From Candidatus Melainabacteria bacterium (GTDB lineage: Bacteria; Cyanobacteriota; Vampirovibrionia; Obscuribacterales; Obscuribacteraceae), in the NCBI GenBank assembly GCA_003242885.1, contig QKMZ01000006.1, positions 1,295,563 through 1,359,562 on the forward strand: DNA of 64,000 nt. The letters are read 5' to 3'. Shown piece after piece: positions 52,038 through 61,344 of this stretch. Both the position numbers and the translations under genes were made by a program. The first letter of the stretch is position 1. Every line of letters starts with the position of its first letter. The notes beneath the pieces are model-generated. The model was not told the DNA's origin. It worked only from the letters and a program-made list of their open reading frames with translations, and did not search any database.

Positions 52038-53406
52038 GCAAGGCTCGTGGACAATCCGCTATTATGAAACTCGTCAAGCGGAGCAAGTTCTAAACACGGA
52101 GAATGATCATACGTTGCTGCCTGCAAATTACAATCGCACAAGTTCGAAGTTTCTGAACATTCTCTCAGTCGCTCTGTTGTTTGCGTCCACTCTTCAGCCA
52201 TCGCCGGCTGTTGAAAGCGTGAAGGCACCGACTGCTGATCCGCATTCTTCTTTGAATTGCGATAGAAAGTTCAACAGCAGTGTCATTGATGCTGTCGATA
52301 AGCACGTGAAAAAATCGCTCTACTCAAAGGATTTGAGTCAAAACGTTTGGCCTCGGGCTTTGGAAAAGCAGAGAGGGAAGATTCTTGCAGCTAAGAATCT
52401 GATCGAACTTTCGGCGGCGATGAATGTCGCCATCGATGAGCTGAAAAGCAGTCATTGTCGCTTTCTTACCATCAATGACGACACATACTATTTTCTCTAC
52501 TCGCTTTTCAATAACAAAAACAAATCGAAAGGTGATTGCATCTTTCCTGGTTTTGTGACTGGCGGCGTAGGATTCGAGCATGACAGGGTACGCTTTGTTC
52601 TAAACGATTCACCAGCCGAAAAGGCGCATATTCAGGTCGCCGACAAAATTCTTTTCGTCAACGGCAACAAATACATCGGGTTGGCAAATTTTCTCGATTT
52701 AGCAAATAAAACTGCTCTGATTGAGCTTTTGCGCGGCACGAAAAAAATCACAGTGTCTGTAAAACTGGCAAAGAAGCCCATGTATGACATGTACGTCAAT
52801 GCAGTGACCAAGAGCGCTCGCCGCTTCACTGTCGACGGGTTGAATCTCGGCTATGTGCATTTATGGTGTGGTGGTTCTATGGCTCAGGAAGCCATGGTAG
52901 ATGTTCTTTTCGAGCCAATTCTAAAAGACTGCGATGGTCTTATTCTTGATTTGCGGGATGGCTATGGTGCTTGCTCTCCGGATGCTCTCGATCCGTTTTT
53001 TCGTCAAGCAGCTGCCTATCCTGATTTCGAAACCACCGATCGCAATGGAAAAAAACGTGTTTCGACGGTCATTTTCGACAAGCCAATGGTCGCCATCGCC
53101 AATGGTGGCTCGCGAAGCGGAAAAGAAGAACTGGCATATGCGCTGAAGAAAACCAAAAGGGCTCTTTTAATTGGCGACCGTACCGCCGGCTATTTTTTAG
53201 CCGGCTCGATGGAACCAATAAACGACAAGTGTTTTCTCTATTTAGCGATTCTTGACTGTTCACTTTCGGGCGTTCGATTGGAAGGCACCGGTGTGGAGCC
53301 TGATCTTAGTGTGGAGAACGACAAAACAAGTTCCAGCGACATTCAACTAGACAGAGCGAAAGTTGAACTCGTGAAGCGAATTAAAGAAGCAAAGAGTTCT
53401 TCTTGA
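52030..53406 (+). CDS. S41-family peptidase-like protein (PDZ plus Ctp-like fold)
   Basis: After a polar N-terminus and a hydrophobic stretch (SKFLNILSVALLFASTLQPS, likely signal peptide near residues 38-58) come a PDZ-like region (VGFEHDRVRFVLNDSPAEKAHIQVADKILFVNG) and the S41 core: LILDLRDGYG, NGGSRSGKEELAYAL with the nucleophile-region serines, and IGDRTAGYF. The usual T-x-G-K-G lysine of the CtpA branch is absent here (TAGYF), so it may belong to the tricorn/IRBP-type branch or be inactive. The ATG at 52030 overlaps the divergent transporter start; translation may begin later, near the hydrophobic segment. Confidence 0.7.
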   Translation: MVMQGSWTIRYYETRQAEQVLNTENDHTLLPANYNRTSSKFLNILSVALLFASTLQPSPAVESVKAPTADPHSSLNCDRKFNSSVIDAVDKHVKKSLYSKDLSQNVWPRALEKQRGKILAAKNLIELSAAMNVAIDELKSSHCRFLTINDDTYYFLYSLFNNKNKSKGDCIFPGFVTGGVGFEHDRVRFVLNDSPAEKAHIQVADKILFVNGNKYIGLANFLDLANKTALIELLRGTKKITVSVKLAKKPMYDMYVNAVTKSARRFTVDGLNLGYVHLWCGGSMAQEAMVDVLFEPILKDCDGLILDLRDGYGACSPDALDPFFRQAAAYPDFETTDRNGKKRVSTVIFDKPMVAIANGGSRSGKEELAYALKKTKRALLIGDRTAGYFLAGSMEPINDKCFLYLAILDCSLSGVRLEGTGVEPDLSVENDKTSSSDIQLDRAKVELVKRIKEAKSSS

Positions 53407-53638
53407 CTGCTTAATACGGAAGTTTGGTCCTCACATTTTCCCCACATGAAAACCCTACACTGTAGGCCTGGCTAGGAATTTAAGCCTCAGGAGGTGGGAT
53501 AAGAATTGATAAGCGGCAATTAAACATTCCGTTATAGAGCTTTGCGCCTGCAAGAATATTGGGGGTTAAATCGCAATTCAAACTTTACTTGCAGGCATGC
53601 AAATTCCGCAAGACATCAGGTTTAGGAGGATTTTCAAG

Positions 53639-54493
53639 ATGAAATCACCGAGTGGCTCGCTATATGCTCGCTCGTTTCTTTCCGCATTGTCGATAGCCGC
53701 ATTGGCTTCGACAGCAGGTATATGTGCCGCATCGGCGGACCCGTCCACGGATGCAATCAAGAACGCAGAAAACCTGATGAAAAAGGACAAGTACAAAGAT
53801 GCTTGCGGCAAGCTCGATGAAGCAATCAAAGCCAATCCGAACAGCGCCAGAGCGTACTGCAATCGTGCACTGGTAAATGACCGCTTGGGTCGTTATAGCG
53901 CCGCAATCGAAGATGCCGGCAAAGCGATCCAATTGGATGCGAAGTCTGCTGCAGCGTATGTCAATCGCGGTTGGGCATACAACAAAACAGGCAAATACAA
54001 AGAAGCTCTCGAAGATCTCAATCGCGCCATTGAGCTCGATGCCAATATGCCGATGGCTTATGTCAACAGAGCCCATGCTTACAACGGCTTGAAGCAATAT
54101 GACAAAGCGATTGCTGATGCTGACAAAGCTGCTGAGATGAAAGCCCCTCACGCACGCGCGTTGGCTTTGATCAACAAGGCGCACGCCCTGCATATGCAAG
54201 GCAACAACAACGATGCCGCCGATGCAGCAACACTCGCTTTGCAAATCAATCCCAAGCTGTCAGCCGCATACGTCAACCGCGCAAGATCGCTTGCCAAACA
54301 GGGCTATCACGACAAAGCAGTCGATGATTACTCCAAGGCTTTGAAGTACAACGGTCGCTTGGCACACGTCTACCATCACCGTGGGCTGAGCTACAAAGCA
54401 GTCGGCAAAGACAAACAGGCACAAAGCGACTCGGAGACCGCAAAGAAGATGGGTTTCACACCGTCTTCTACCAAAGTCGCAGATCCCCGCTAG
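53639..54493 (+). CDS. Exported TPR protein
   Basis: 284 residues. The signal peptide is MKSPSGSL...ICAASA. It is followed by about seven 34-residue TPR units of regular form (for example AYVNRGWAYNKTGKYKEALED and YDKAIADADKAAEMK). The ATG at 53639 has AGGAGG 9 nt upstream; the longer frame starting 14 codons earlier has no comparable SD. It lies 33 bp before the SESGG-repeat protein, in the same direction, and the terminator after that gene suggests a two-gene transcript. TPR proteins of this sort hold exported partners; the repeat protein is the obvious candidate. Confidence 0.85.
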   Translation: MKSPSGSLYARSFLSALSIAALASTAGICAASADPSTDAIKNAENLMKKDKYKDACGKLDEAIKANPNSARAYCNRALVNDRLGRYSAAIEDAGKAIQLDAKSAAAYVNRGWAYNKTGKYKEALEDLNRAIELDANMPMAYVNRAHAYNGLKQYDKAIADADKAAEMKAPHARALALINKAHALHMQGNNNDAADAATLALQINPKLSAAYVNRARSLAKQGYHDKAVDDYSKALKYNGRLAHVYHHRGLSYKAVGKDKQAQSDSETAKKMGFTPSSTKVADPR

Positions 54494-54526
54494 GCACGAC
54501 AAGTTTTTCAAATTGAGGAAAAAGAG

Positions 54527-54934
54527 ATGTTGAAAACAAATGAGTATCCGGCCTATGCAGTTATTGCAGCCGCCGCTCTGATCTTGACCTACAGTCCATC
54601 AGCCAAGGCATTTGACAACGGCTTGGCTCAAACCAATCTCCCTGTTAACTCGCATCAGAATATGACACTACTCGAATCCGAGTCGGGTGGAGTTTTCTTC
54701 GGCGGTGGAGAATCTGAATCTGGCGGTGTATACGGCGGAGAACAAGAAACCGAGTCAGGCGGACCGACAGATCAAGGAAATGAATCCGAAACCGGTGGCG
54801 CTCGATCTTCGGGTGGCTCATCTGAAAGCGGCGGTGTTTACAACGCTGGCGGCTCCAGTGAAAGTGGCGGTCCGGGCAATGCCGGAAATGAAAGCGAGTC
54901 CGGTGGGCCTGGAGTAGAAATCAGAAACTACTAA
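54527..54934 (+). CDS. Secreted low-complexity protein with SESGG repeats
   Basis: 135 residues. A signal peptide (ending SAKAF) is followed by a region of about 85 residues made of degenerate repeats ESESGGV, ETESGGP, ESETGGA, SESGGV and so on, roughly 8 copies at 9-15-residue spacing. Ser, Gly and Glu dominate; there is no Cys. It is acidic and probably disordered, perhaps an extracellular matrix or surface-binding protein. No family recognised. GAGG lies 8 nt before the ATG. It is followed by a strong terminator and is likely co-transcribed with the TPR gene. Confidence 0.75.
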   Translation: MLKTNEYPAYAVIAAAALILTYSPSAKAFDNGLAQTNLPVNSHQNMTLLESESGGVFFGGGESESGGVYGGEQETESGGPTDQGNESETGGARSSGGSSESGGVYNAGGSSESGGPGNAGNESESGGPGVEIRNY

Positions 54935-54972
54935 GTCCCATCAGGGTTTTGGAAGTTACAAGCAAAATTGAG

Positions 54973-55010
54973 GGAGGCTGGTGTTATCAAGACCAGCCTC
55001 CTGTATTTTA
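54973..55010 (+). terminator. Rho-independent terminator after SESGG protein
   Basis: GGAGGCTGGT (54973-54982) pairs perfectly with ACCAGCCTCC (54992-55001), 9-nt loop, then TGTATTTTA. It sits 39 bp after the stop and is the clearest terminator in the window. Confidence 0.8.
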
Positions 55011-55101
55011 GAAATGCGCAATAACCCTAAATTTTGGGGCTTGGAGCCTCTGTTCACGATAAGATCAATATATCCACATATTGAATGAAGAGGGCACGCC
55101 G

Positions 55102-57387
55102 ATGACTGAACTTAGCGCCAACGACATCAAGAAGATCTACGAGTCATTGCCTGAAAAGCATGCTGAGGCTCGCAAGCGGTTTGGGCGCGGCCTGACCCTG
55201 GCAGAGAAAATCCTTACGGCTCACCTTGACCACTGGGACACTTCCGAGAAGCATCCGAAGCGTGGAGAAAGTTATGCACTTTTGCGCCCGGACCGTGTGG
55301 CGATGCAAGATGCGACCGCTCAAATGGCAGTGCTGCAATTCATGCAAGCCAAACTGAAGACGGTTGCTGTACCTTCGACCATTCACTGCGACCACTTGAT
55401 ACTTGCTAGAGTGGGCGCCGACAAAGACATGGAAAATGCTCTCAGTGAAAATTCCGAGGTCTACAACTTCTTGCGCACCGCAGCCGAGAAGCATGGCATC
55501 GGCTTCTGGAAGCCAGGCTCGGGAATTATCCACCAGGTTGTTTTGGAAAATTACGCTTTTCCCGGCGGCATGATGATCGGTACTGATTCGCATACACCTA
55601 ATGCTGGCGGTCTAGGCATGATAGCGATTGGTGTCGGCGGCGCAGACGCTGTTGACGTGATGGCGGGTGAGCCCTGGGGCGTTAGATGGCCTAAGCTCAT
55701 CGGTGTTCGTCTGACTGGAAAGTTGAATGGCTGGACAGCACCGAAAGATGTAATTTTGAAACTGGCTGGCATTCTGACAGTGGCAGGCGGGACCGGCGCG
55801 ATTGTCGAATACTTCGGACCCGGAACCGAATCGATTAGCTGCACCGGCAAAGGCACCATTACCAACATGGGTGCCGAACTTGGCGCTACGACCTCGATTT
55901 TCCCGTTTGACGATCGTATGGCGAAATACCTGCGCGCCACCAAGCGCGAAGAAATTGCCGCACTCGCAGAGCAATACAGAGAACACCTTGTAGCCGACCC
56001 TGAAGTAGAAAAAGATTACAAAAACTACTTCGATCAAGTTATTGAGATCGATCTCGATACGCTCGAACCGTACGTAGTCGGACCACATACACCCGACCTG
56101 GCACGCCCGATCTCCGCGCTGGCCAAAGAAGTAGACGAGAAGGGTTATCCCGAACATTTGAAATATGCGTTGATCGGAAGCTGCACAAATTCTTCTTATG
56201 AAGATATGGGCAGAGCTGCACACGTAGCCAACCAAGCTGGTGAGCATGGCGTCAAAGCTGATATCGGTTTTCTCATCTCACCTGGTTCTGAGCAAATCTA
56301 CAAAACCATCGGCAGAGATGGTCAACTGAAGACTTTGGAAACAATCGGCGGAACGGTGCTCGCCAATGCCTGTGGACCTTGCATCGGGCAGTGGAAAAGG
56401 GACGACATTACGCCCGGTGAGAGAAATTCGATCATCACTTCTTTCAACAGAAATTTCCAAAAAAGAAATGATGGCAACGCTGAAACACTGGCTTTCATCG
56501 GCAGTCCCGAAATTGTCACTGCCTTCGCTCTGGCTGGCAGCCTGAAGTTCAACCCACTGACCGACACATTGAAAGGCACAGATGGCAAGGAATTCAAGCT
56601 CAATCCTCCGACTGCACAAGAGCTTCCGGAAAAGGGCTTTATTGCTGACGAAACTGGTTTTATTCCACCAGCCAAAGATGGCGACAAAGTAGTAGTCGAT
56701 GTAAAACCGACCTCAGAAAGGTTGCAGTTGCTCGAGCCTTTCGAAGCTTGGGATGGCAAAGACTATGTGGACTTGCCGATCTTGATGAAAGCGCTGGGCA
56801 AATGCACTACCGATCACATCTCGGCTGCAGGTCCTTGGCTGCGCTACAGAGGTCACCTCGACAAGATCAGCGATAACATGTTTAGCGGTGCGACAAATGC
56901 ATTCACCAAAGATATTGGTATCGGACTGGATGTATTGAACGGCGAAAGAAAGGCTTTCCAAGCCGTTGCCCGCAACTACAAAGCAAACGGTCTGGGTTGG
57001 ATCGCAGTCGGCGATCTCAACTACGGTGAAGGTTCGAGCCGTGAGCACGCAGCGATGTCGCCTCGCTTCCTCAACTGCAAAGCAGTCGTGGTAAAGAGTT
57101 TTGCTCGTATTCACGAAACGAATCTCAAGAAGCAAGGGATCTTGCCATTCACCTTTGCAAAACCGGAAGACTACGACAAGATTGGCGAAACCGACAGAGT
57201 GAGCCTGCTCGATTTGGCTAAAATAGCGCCCGGCAAGAATGTCGAAATGGTCATTCGCCATGCAGATGGTACAGAAGACAAAATCGAACTGAAACACACT
57301 ATGACCGAAGAGCAAATCGGTTGGTTCAAAGCCGGATCGGCGCTGAACTTGATCCGTCTTCGTCGCGAAGGCGTTTCGGCAAAATAA
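55102..57387 (+). CDS. acnA: Aconitate hydratase (mitochondrial-type aconitase)
   Basis: Isomerises citrate to isocitrate with a 4Fe-4S cluster. The cluster cysteines are visible in LIGSCTNSSYEDM and NACGPCIGQW. The N-terminal ARVGADKD and GTDSHTPNAGGLG, and the C-terminal swivel motif GEGSSREHAAMSPRFL and ARIHETNLKKQG, complete the family pattern. 761 residues is typical of the mitochondrial-type enzyme. The ATG at 55102 has GAGGG 7 nt upstream and is preferred over a TTG seven codons earlier. It complements the isocitrate dehydrogenase at 8.5 kb. Confidence 0.95.
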   Translation: MTELSANDIKKIYESLPEKHAEARKRFGRGLTLAEKILTAHLDHWDTSEKHPKRGESYALLRPDRVAMQDATAQMAVLQFMQAKLKTVAVPSTIHCDHLILARVGADKDMENALSENSEVYNFLRTAAEKHGIGFWKPGSGIIHQVVLENYAFPGGMMIGTDSHTPNAGGLGMIAIGVGGADAVDVMAGEPWGVRWPKLIGVRLTGKLNGWTAPKDVILKLAGILTVAGGTGAIVEYFGPGTESISCTGKGTITNMGAELGATTSIFPFDDRMAKYLRATKREEIAALAEQYREHLVADPEVEKDYKNYFDQVIEIDLDTLEPYVVGPHTPDLARPISALAKEVDEKGYPEHLKYALIGSCTNSSYEDMGRAAHVANQAGEHGVKADIGFLISPGSEQIYKTIGRDGQLKTLETIGGTVLANACGPCIGQWKRDDITPGERNSIITSFNRNFQKRNDGNAETLAFIGSPEIVTAFALAGSLKFNPLTDTLKGTDGKEFKLNPPTAQELPEKGFIADETGFIPPAKDGDKVVVDVKPTSERLQLLEPFEAWDGKDYVDLPILMKALGKCTTDHISAAGPWLRYRGHLDKISDNMFSGATNAFTKDIGIGLDVLNGERKAFQAVARNYKANGLGWIAVGDLNYGEGSSREHAAMSPRFLNCKAVVVKSFARIHETNLKKQGILPFTFAKPEDYDKIGETDRVSLLDLAKIAPGKNVEMVIRHADGTEDKIELKHTMTEEQIGWFKAGSALNLIRLRREGVSAK

Positions 57388-57408
57388 CTTCTTGGTTGAT
57401 AAACGAAA

Positions 57409-58248
57409 CTAAGAAAGTCCCGAAAGAAATTCCATAATCGCCGACTGAAATTTGTCCGGCGCACTAATGGTAATGTCGCTATGCGCGCTCTCCGGCAGTT
57501 CCAACAAAATCTTCTTGCCGACAGCAGTTTTGAACAAATGACTGGCGTGTTCGAAATCGATTACGGCATCGTTCAATCCATGCGCAATCAAAACGGGCGG
57601 ATGAGGCTGTTGCAAAACTGCCGTGTTGTTTAAAAACGACTGGGGGAAAAGGAAGTCAGGATAAATGCGCAATATCGGAAGCGATTCACGAGCGATGCGC
57701 TCTAGTGAGGCAAAACCGGATTGCAGAATGAGCCCTTTTGAACGCCGAACTCTTGAAATGTATCCGGCGACTGAGGCGCCTAATGATTCGCCGTACAGAA
57801 TGATATCTTCCGGCCGCACACTCTTTTTCTCAACTAGAAAATCGTATGCTGCTTCACCGTCATAGCAGATGTCGGGAATGTCAGGTTTTCCTTCGCTGCG
57901 TCCATAGCCTTGATAGTCATAGATAAAGACAGAGACTCCGGCGCGCAAAAGCAGATGAATTAGCTCCATTCGATTGGCGATGTTGCCGGCATTGCCGTGG
58001 CTAACAAGCATCCAGTCGCGGGCGCCCGGTTTTTCGAAGATCCAGCCGTGCAAGCGACGACCGTCTCGCGAGAGGAAATAGACATCCTCACCTTGAACAC
58101 CCCCTAGAATGGGAGCAGTCTCGATATCGTGCGGGTAAGGATCGGGATGGAACAAGAATTGGCGATACAGGGGACGAGCCATGCGCGGAGCAAGAGCTAC
58201 GTAAACACCTACGGCCAGTGAAATTCCCGAAATGAACACCCGAAACAA
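57409..58248 (-). CDS. Membrane-anchored alpha/beta hydrolase (ABHD13/Bem46-like)
   Basis: An N-terminal hydrophobic segment (FISGISLAVGVYVALA) probably anchors it. The hydrolase fold has the oxyanion loop SHGNAGN, nucleophile elbow GESLG, acid residue in HGLNDAVI and catalytic His in ESAHSD. FIYDYQGYGRSEGKPD is characteristic of the Bem46/ABHD17-like group. 279 residues. Substrate unknown: acyl-protein thioesters, lipids or small esters are all possible. It converges on aconitase with 21 bp between the stops. Confidence 0.85.
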   Translation of the reverse strand: MFRVFISGISLAVGVYVALAPRMARPLYRQFLFHPDPYPHDIETAPILGGVQGEDVYFLSRDGRRLHGWIFEKPGARDWMLVSHGNAGNIANRMELIHLLLRAGVSVFIYDYQGYGRSEGKPDIPDICYDGEAAYDFLVEKKSVRPEDIILYGESLGASVAGYISRVRRSKGLILQSGFASLERIARESLPILRIYPDFLFPQSFLNNTAVLQQPHPPVLIAHGLNDAVIDFEHASHLFKTAVGKKILLELPESAHSDITISAPDKFQSAIMEFLSGLS

Positions 58249-58341
58249 TGACCCCTCACAGGCTTTTCATAATATTAGCGCCTTTATATATTAGCCGACG
58301 TGGAAAAATAGAATGAATTCCAATACGAGCGTCTAACGCTG

Positions 58342-59103
58342 ATGGACCACAAGAAGATCGTCGGAATTCTCGCCCCTGCATCATTTTTAAGCGTTGCAGG
58401 CAGCTTTTTCTTCGCTCAGACTGTTAGCGCCGAGCAAATGCTTAGTTTGTATCAGCGACACAAGGGTCTCGGCGACATTGAAGTGCAAATCGCGAAAAAT
58501 TACGCTCGTATTGTTCAAAAGAACGGACTGACATTCGTTATTGCCGGGCCGTCCTGGGGTGTCTCTGTCTTTCAGCCCAAGAAGCGGAAAATCGCTCATC
58601 TCACTTACGCCAATTTCATTCGCAACGGGCCAAAACACATCGAGTATTTTGAAGGTGCCACAGAATGGCCGCTTGTTGTTGAGAAAAATGCATTTCTCTA
58701 CAAAGGGCTTCCAGCCAAGGCTTACGCCTTACCGTTCAAATCAAAGGACGGCAAACTCGTGGACTTAAAACGTGGAAAAGCCGGCACATATCTCGTCAGT
58801 ACGAGCTTTGAAATCGACCCGCACATTCGCACCTTCCTTGTGCAAATGTTTCACATTCAACCAGCTGACGGAATACCGCTCAAGTATGTGAAACTAGCCA
58901 AGCCATACAGGTTTGGGCAGGGTCTTGCTTATAATCGCTCTGAAATGGTATTCACCACACTCGATACCATTACCGCCCAGCAAAAACCGTTTCAAAAAAG
59001 CATTTTTTCAACTCCACGCAATTACAAAATAACAACAGAAAGCGACATAACTTTCGGCGACAAAACAGATGATCTACGCGAAATTATGGAAGACCTCAAT
59101 TGA
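58342..59103 (+). CDS. Secreted protein of unknown function
   Basis: 253 residues with a signal peptide (to about residue 30, VSAEQ). The mature part alternates strands and charged loops (QKNGLTFVIAGPSWGVSVFQPKKRKIAHL, IEYFEGATEWPLVVEKNAFLYKGLPAKAYALP), broadly like outer-membrane lipoprotein carrier folds, but no motif is decisive. It ends with Glu/Asp-rich sequence. No strong SD before the ATG. It precedes the kinase-LRR array in the same direction by 114 bp. Confidence 0.55.
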   Translation: MDHKKIVGILAPASFLSVAGSFFFAQTVSAEQMLSLYQRHKGLGDIEVQIAKNYARIVQKNGLTFVIAGPSWGVSVFQPKKRKIAHLTYANFIRNGPKHIEYFEGATEWPLVVEKNAFLYKGLPAKAYALPFKSKDGKLVDLKRGKAGTYLVSTSFEIDPHIRTFLVQMFHIQPADGIPLKYVKLAKPYRFGQGLAYNRSEMVFTTLDTITAQQKPFQKSIFSTPRNYKITTESDITFGDKTDDLREIMEDLN

Positions 59104-59217
59104 GCAGCTCGAAAGCTTTCCTGTAGGTAATGGCGAAAAGGTGCTTATCGGACGTAAGGGTATGTAATAAGCCTATTTCTTTGTGGAACAAGATATTGGG
59201 CATCACTACCTGCTGAA

Positions 59218-61338
59218 ATGACAGACAATCAGTCCACAAATCGAGAAAAACAAGAAAAGTCGCAGGGCGATAAGCCTAAAGGCTCAGCTTTTGGCGGAAC
59301 CGGCAACTCCACTTGGGTGGAGGAAACAAATACTCCTGTGGTCTTGGAGCCGGGTTCGGTTGTCCTGGATAGATACAAGGTCGTTGAGTTGGTTGGCGTC
59401 GGCGGCGTAGGCAGCGTTTTTCGGGTTACTCATGTTCACCTGGGAACAGTGTTTGCGCTTAAGTGCCTCAATAAAGAACAGCCAAAATCCGATACATGGC
59501 GCCGATTTCAGAACGAAGCCAAGGCAGCCCATATTCTTGATCACCCCAGTTTGATAAAAGTCCACGACTTCGGACTGATGCCCGGGCGTCGCCCCTATTT
59601 CGTCATGGACTTCGTGGAAGGCACGACGCTTGCCGAGGAGATTCAGCGCATCGGCAGGCTGCCTGTCAAGCGATGCATTCGGATTTTCATCCAGGTTGCC
59701 TTTGCGATGGCTTACGCTCACGAGAATGGAGTCATCCACCGGGATTTGAAGTCAAGCAACATCATGGTCGTCAAAACCCAGAAGGACGGAGTCGAAGAGG
59801 AGATAGTCAAGATAGTCGATTTCGGCATTGCCAAATTGACTGGTGCGGATGAATTCAACCAGCAGACTCTGACAAAAACGGGGGAAATCTTCGGCAGTCC
59901 TCTTTTCATGAGCCCTGAGCAATGCATGGGTTTGGTTGTGGACTCGCGCAGTGATTTGTATTCTCTTGGTTGCATGTTCTATGAAGCATTGACGGGCGCA
60001 CCGCCCTTCATCGGTGACAGCGCGCTGGCAACCATGATGAAGCATCAGTCCGAGCCGCCTCTTTCACTCAAAGAAGCATCGTTGGGCATTGACTATCCCA
60101 TTGAGCTAGAGCGTATTGTCGCAAAGCTTCTGGAGAAAGATCCAAATCAGCGCTATCAGAACGCTAACCTCCTGGCTCAAGACCTTATCCAACTGGAAAG
60201 TCATCTCAAATACGATAGAGCAGCCTCAGGCACGATTGGAGATGGCTCCAAAAGCGGAAATAGAGCCGCCTACATTCCGAAAGAACAGTCTATTTTTGCA
60301 GGCAATCCGATTGGACAGGGAATAATCGGCGCCGCCGCATTTCTAGCAGGAATGGGCGTCAGTTTTATGCTTCTGCAAGGAGAATTGGATGCGGAGCGTG
60401 CCAGAAAACGACCGATTGTCATTGAATCTCAACCACGCGCTAGCGCTCCGACTCTCGACGAAAAGCCGTTTTCGCACATTGATCCTGCAACCAAGGAAAG
60501 AGTTTTCCTTTTTCCAAAAACACCAATCGGAGCATTTCTCTTCTCCGAAAAGCCAGGAATTAACTGCATTGGCGAAGTTCGTGTACCGCATGATCAGCTC
60601 ATCGGTTTCAATCCCACATACGATGCGCTAGCAGCGAATCCGTTCTTGTTGAAAAAATTCGCTCCTAACGATCTCACTTTAGTCTTCATGTCACGAAACG
60701 ATATGGCGATATCGAAAGTCTTTTCTTCTTTGACTCACCTGACCGGTCTAAAGGCGCTCAACGTCAAGTTTTCAGACTTCAGCGACTTGGACTTGAAATA
60801 TCTGGATTCACTTCCGAATGTCAGTTATCTCAATGTCAGCATGTCGACAATTACAGGCAATGGCTTGGCCTCAATGAAGTTTTTGTCCAAGCTGACTTCT
60901 CTTCATGCAGGAGGCATTCAAAATATCGAGACATTTTTAGAACGCATTGAAGAGATGCCAAAGCTCTACCAACTCTCATTGCATGCAGACAGGCTGACTG
61001 ACGATTCTCTCAAGCAGATTGCTAAAGCTCGCACGCTACGGGCGCTCGCTGTTGGTCAAAACATGAGCGTAACCAATGAGGGTGTGAAACATTTGACCAA
61101 ATTGAAGGACTTGAAGTATCTCGATCTTTGCGGCACTTCTGCGGACATGAAATGCCTTGATTCGCTGCGTCAGCTTCCCAGTCTCACTCAACTAGGGTTG
61201 TCTAATGATATGACGTCGAAAAGTGCCGTCATGGCTCTCAGAAAAGCTTTGCCCAAAGTAAAACTGTTTCTTGGCACTCCGGAAAGCAACACGCCTGAGT
61301 TTTGCCTCGATTTCGATTGGAAGGGAGAAGGTTTGTAG
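59218..61338 (+). CDS. Transmembrane Ser/Thr kinase with C-terminal leucine-rich repeats, array copy 1
   Basis: 706 residues. The N-terminal 50 residues are polar. The kinase domain (about 55-320) has VGVGGVGSVFRV, the Lys of FALKCLNKE, HRDLKSSN, IVDFGIAKL and GSPLFMSPEQC, so catalysis looks intact. A linker with a hydrophobic segment (IGAAAFLAGMGVSFMLL) anchors it. The outer part (about 510-700) contains leucine-rich repeats (LTGLKALNVKFSDF, LPNVSYLNVSMSTIT, LKDLKYLDLCGTS). The likely topology is a cytoplasmic kinase with an extracytoplasmic LRR ligand-binding domain. Seven bp separate it from the next copy. The ATG lacks a clear SD. Confidence 0.88.
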   Translation: MTDNQSTNREKQEKSQGDKPKGSAFGGTGNSTWVEETNTPVVLEPGSVVLDRYKVVELVGVGGVGSVFRVTHVHLGTVFALKCLNKEQPKSDTWRRFQNEAKAAHILDHPSLIKVHDFGLMPGRRPYFVMDFVEGTTLAEEIQRIGRLPVKRCIRIFIQVAFAMAYAHENGVIHRDLKSSNIMVVKTQKDGVEEEIVKIVDFGIAKLTGADEFNQQTLTKTGEIFGSPLFMSPEQCMGLVVDSRSDLYSLGCMFYEALTGAPPFIGDSALATMMKHQSEPPLSLKEASLGIDYPIELERIVAKLLEKDPNQRYQNANLLAQDLIQLESHLKYDRAASGTIGDGSKSGNRAAYIPKEQSIFAGNPIGQGIIGAAAFLAGMGVSFMLLQGELDAERARKRPIVIESQPRASAPTLDEKPFSHIDPATKERVFLFPKTPIGAFLFSEKPGINCIGEVRVPHDQLIGFNPTYDALAANPFLLKKFAPNDLTLVFMSRNDMAISKVFSSLTHLTGLKALNVKFSDFSDLDLKYLDSLPNVSYLNVSMSTITGNGLASMKFLSKLTSLHAGGIQNIETFLERIEEMPKLYQLSLHADRLTDDSLKQIAKARTLRALAVGQNMSVTNEGVKHLTKLKDLKYLDLCGTSADMKCLDSLRQLPSLTQLGLSNDMTSKSAVMALRKALPKVKLFLGTPESNTPEFCLDFDWKGEGL

Positions 61339-61344
61339 CACAGT

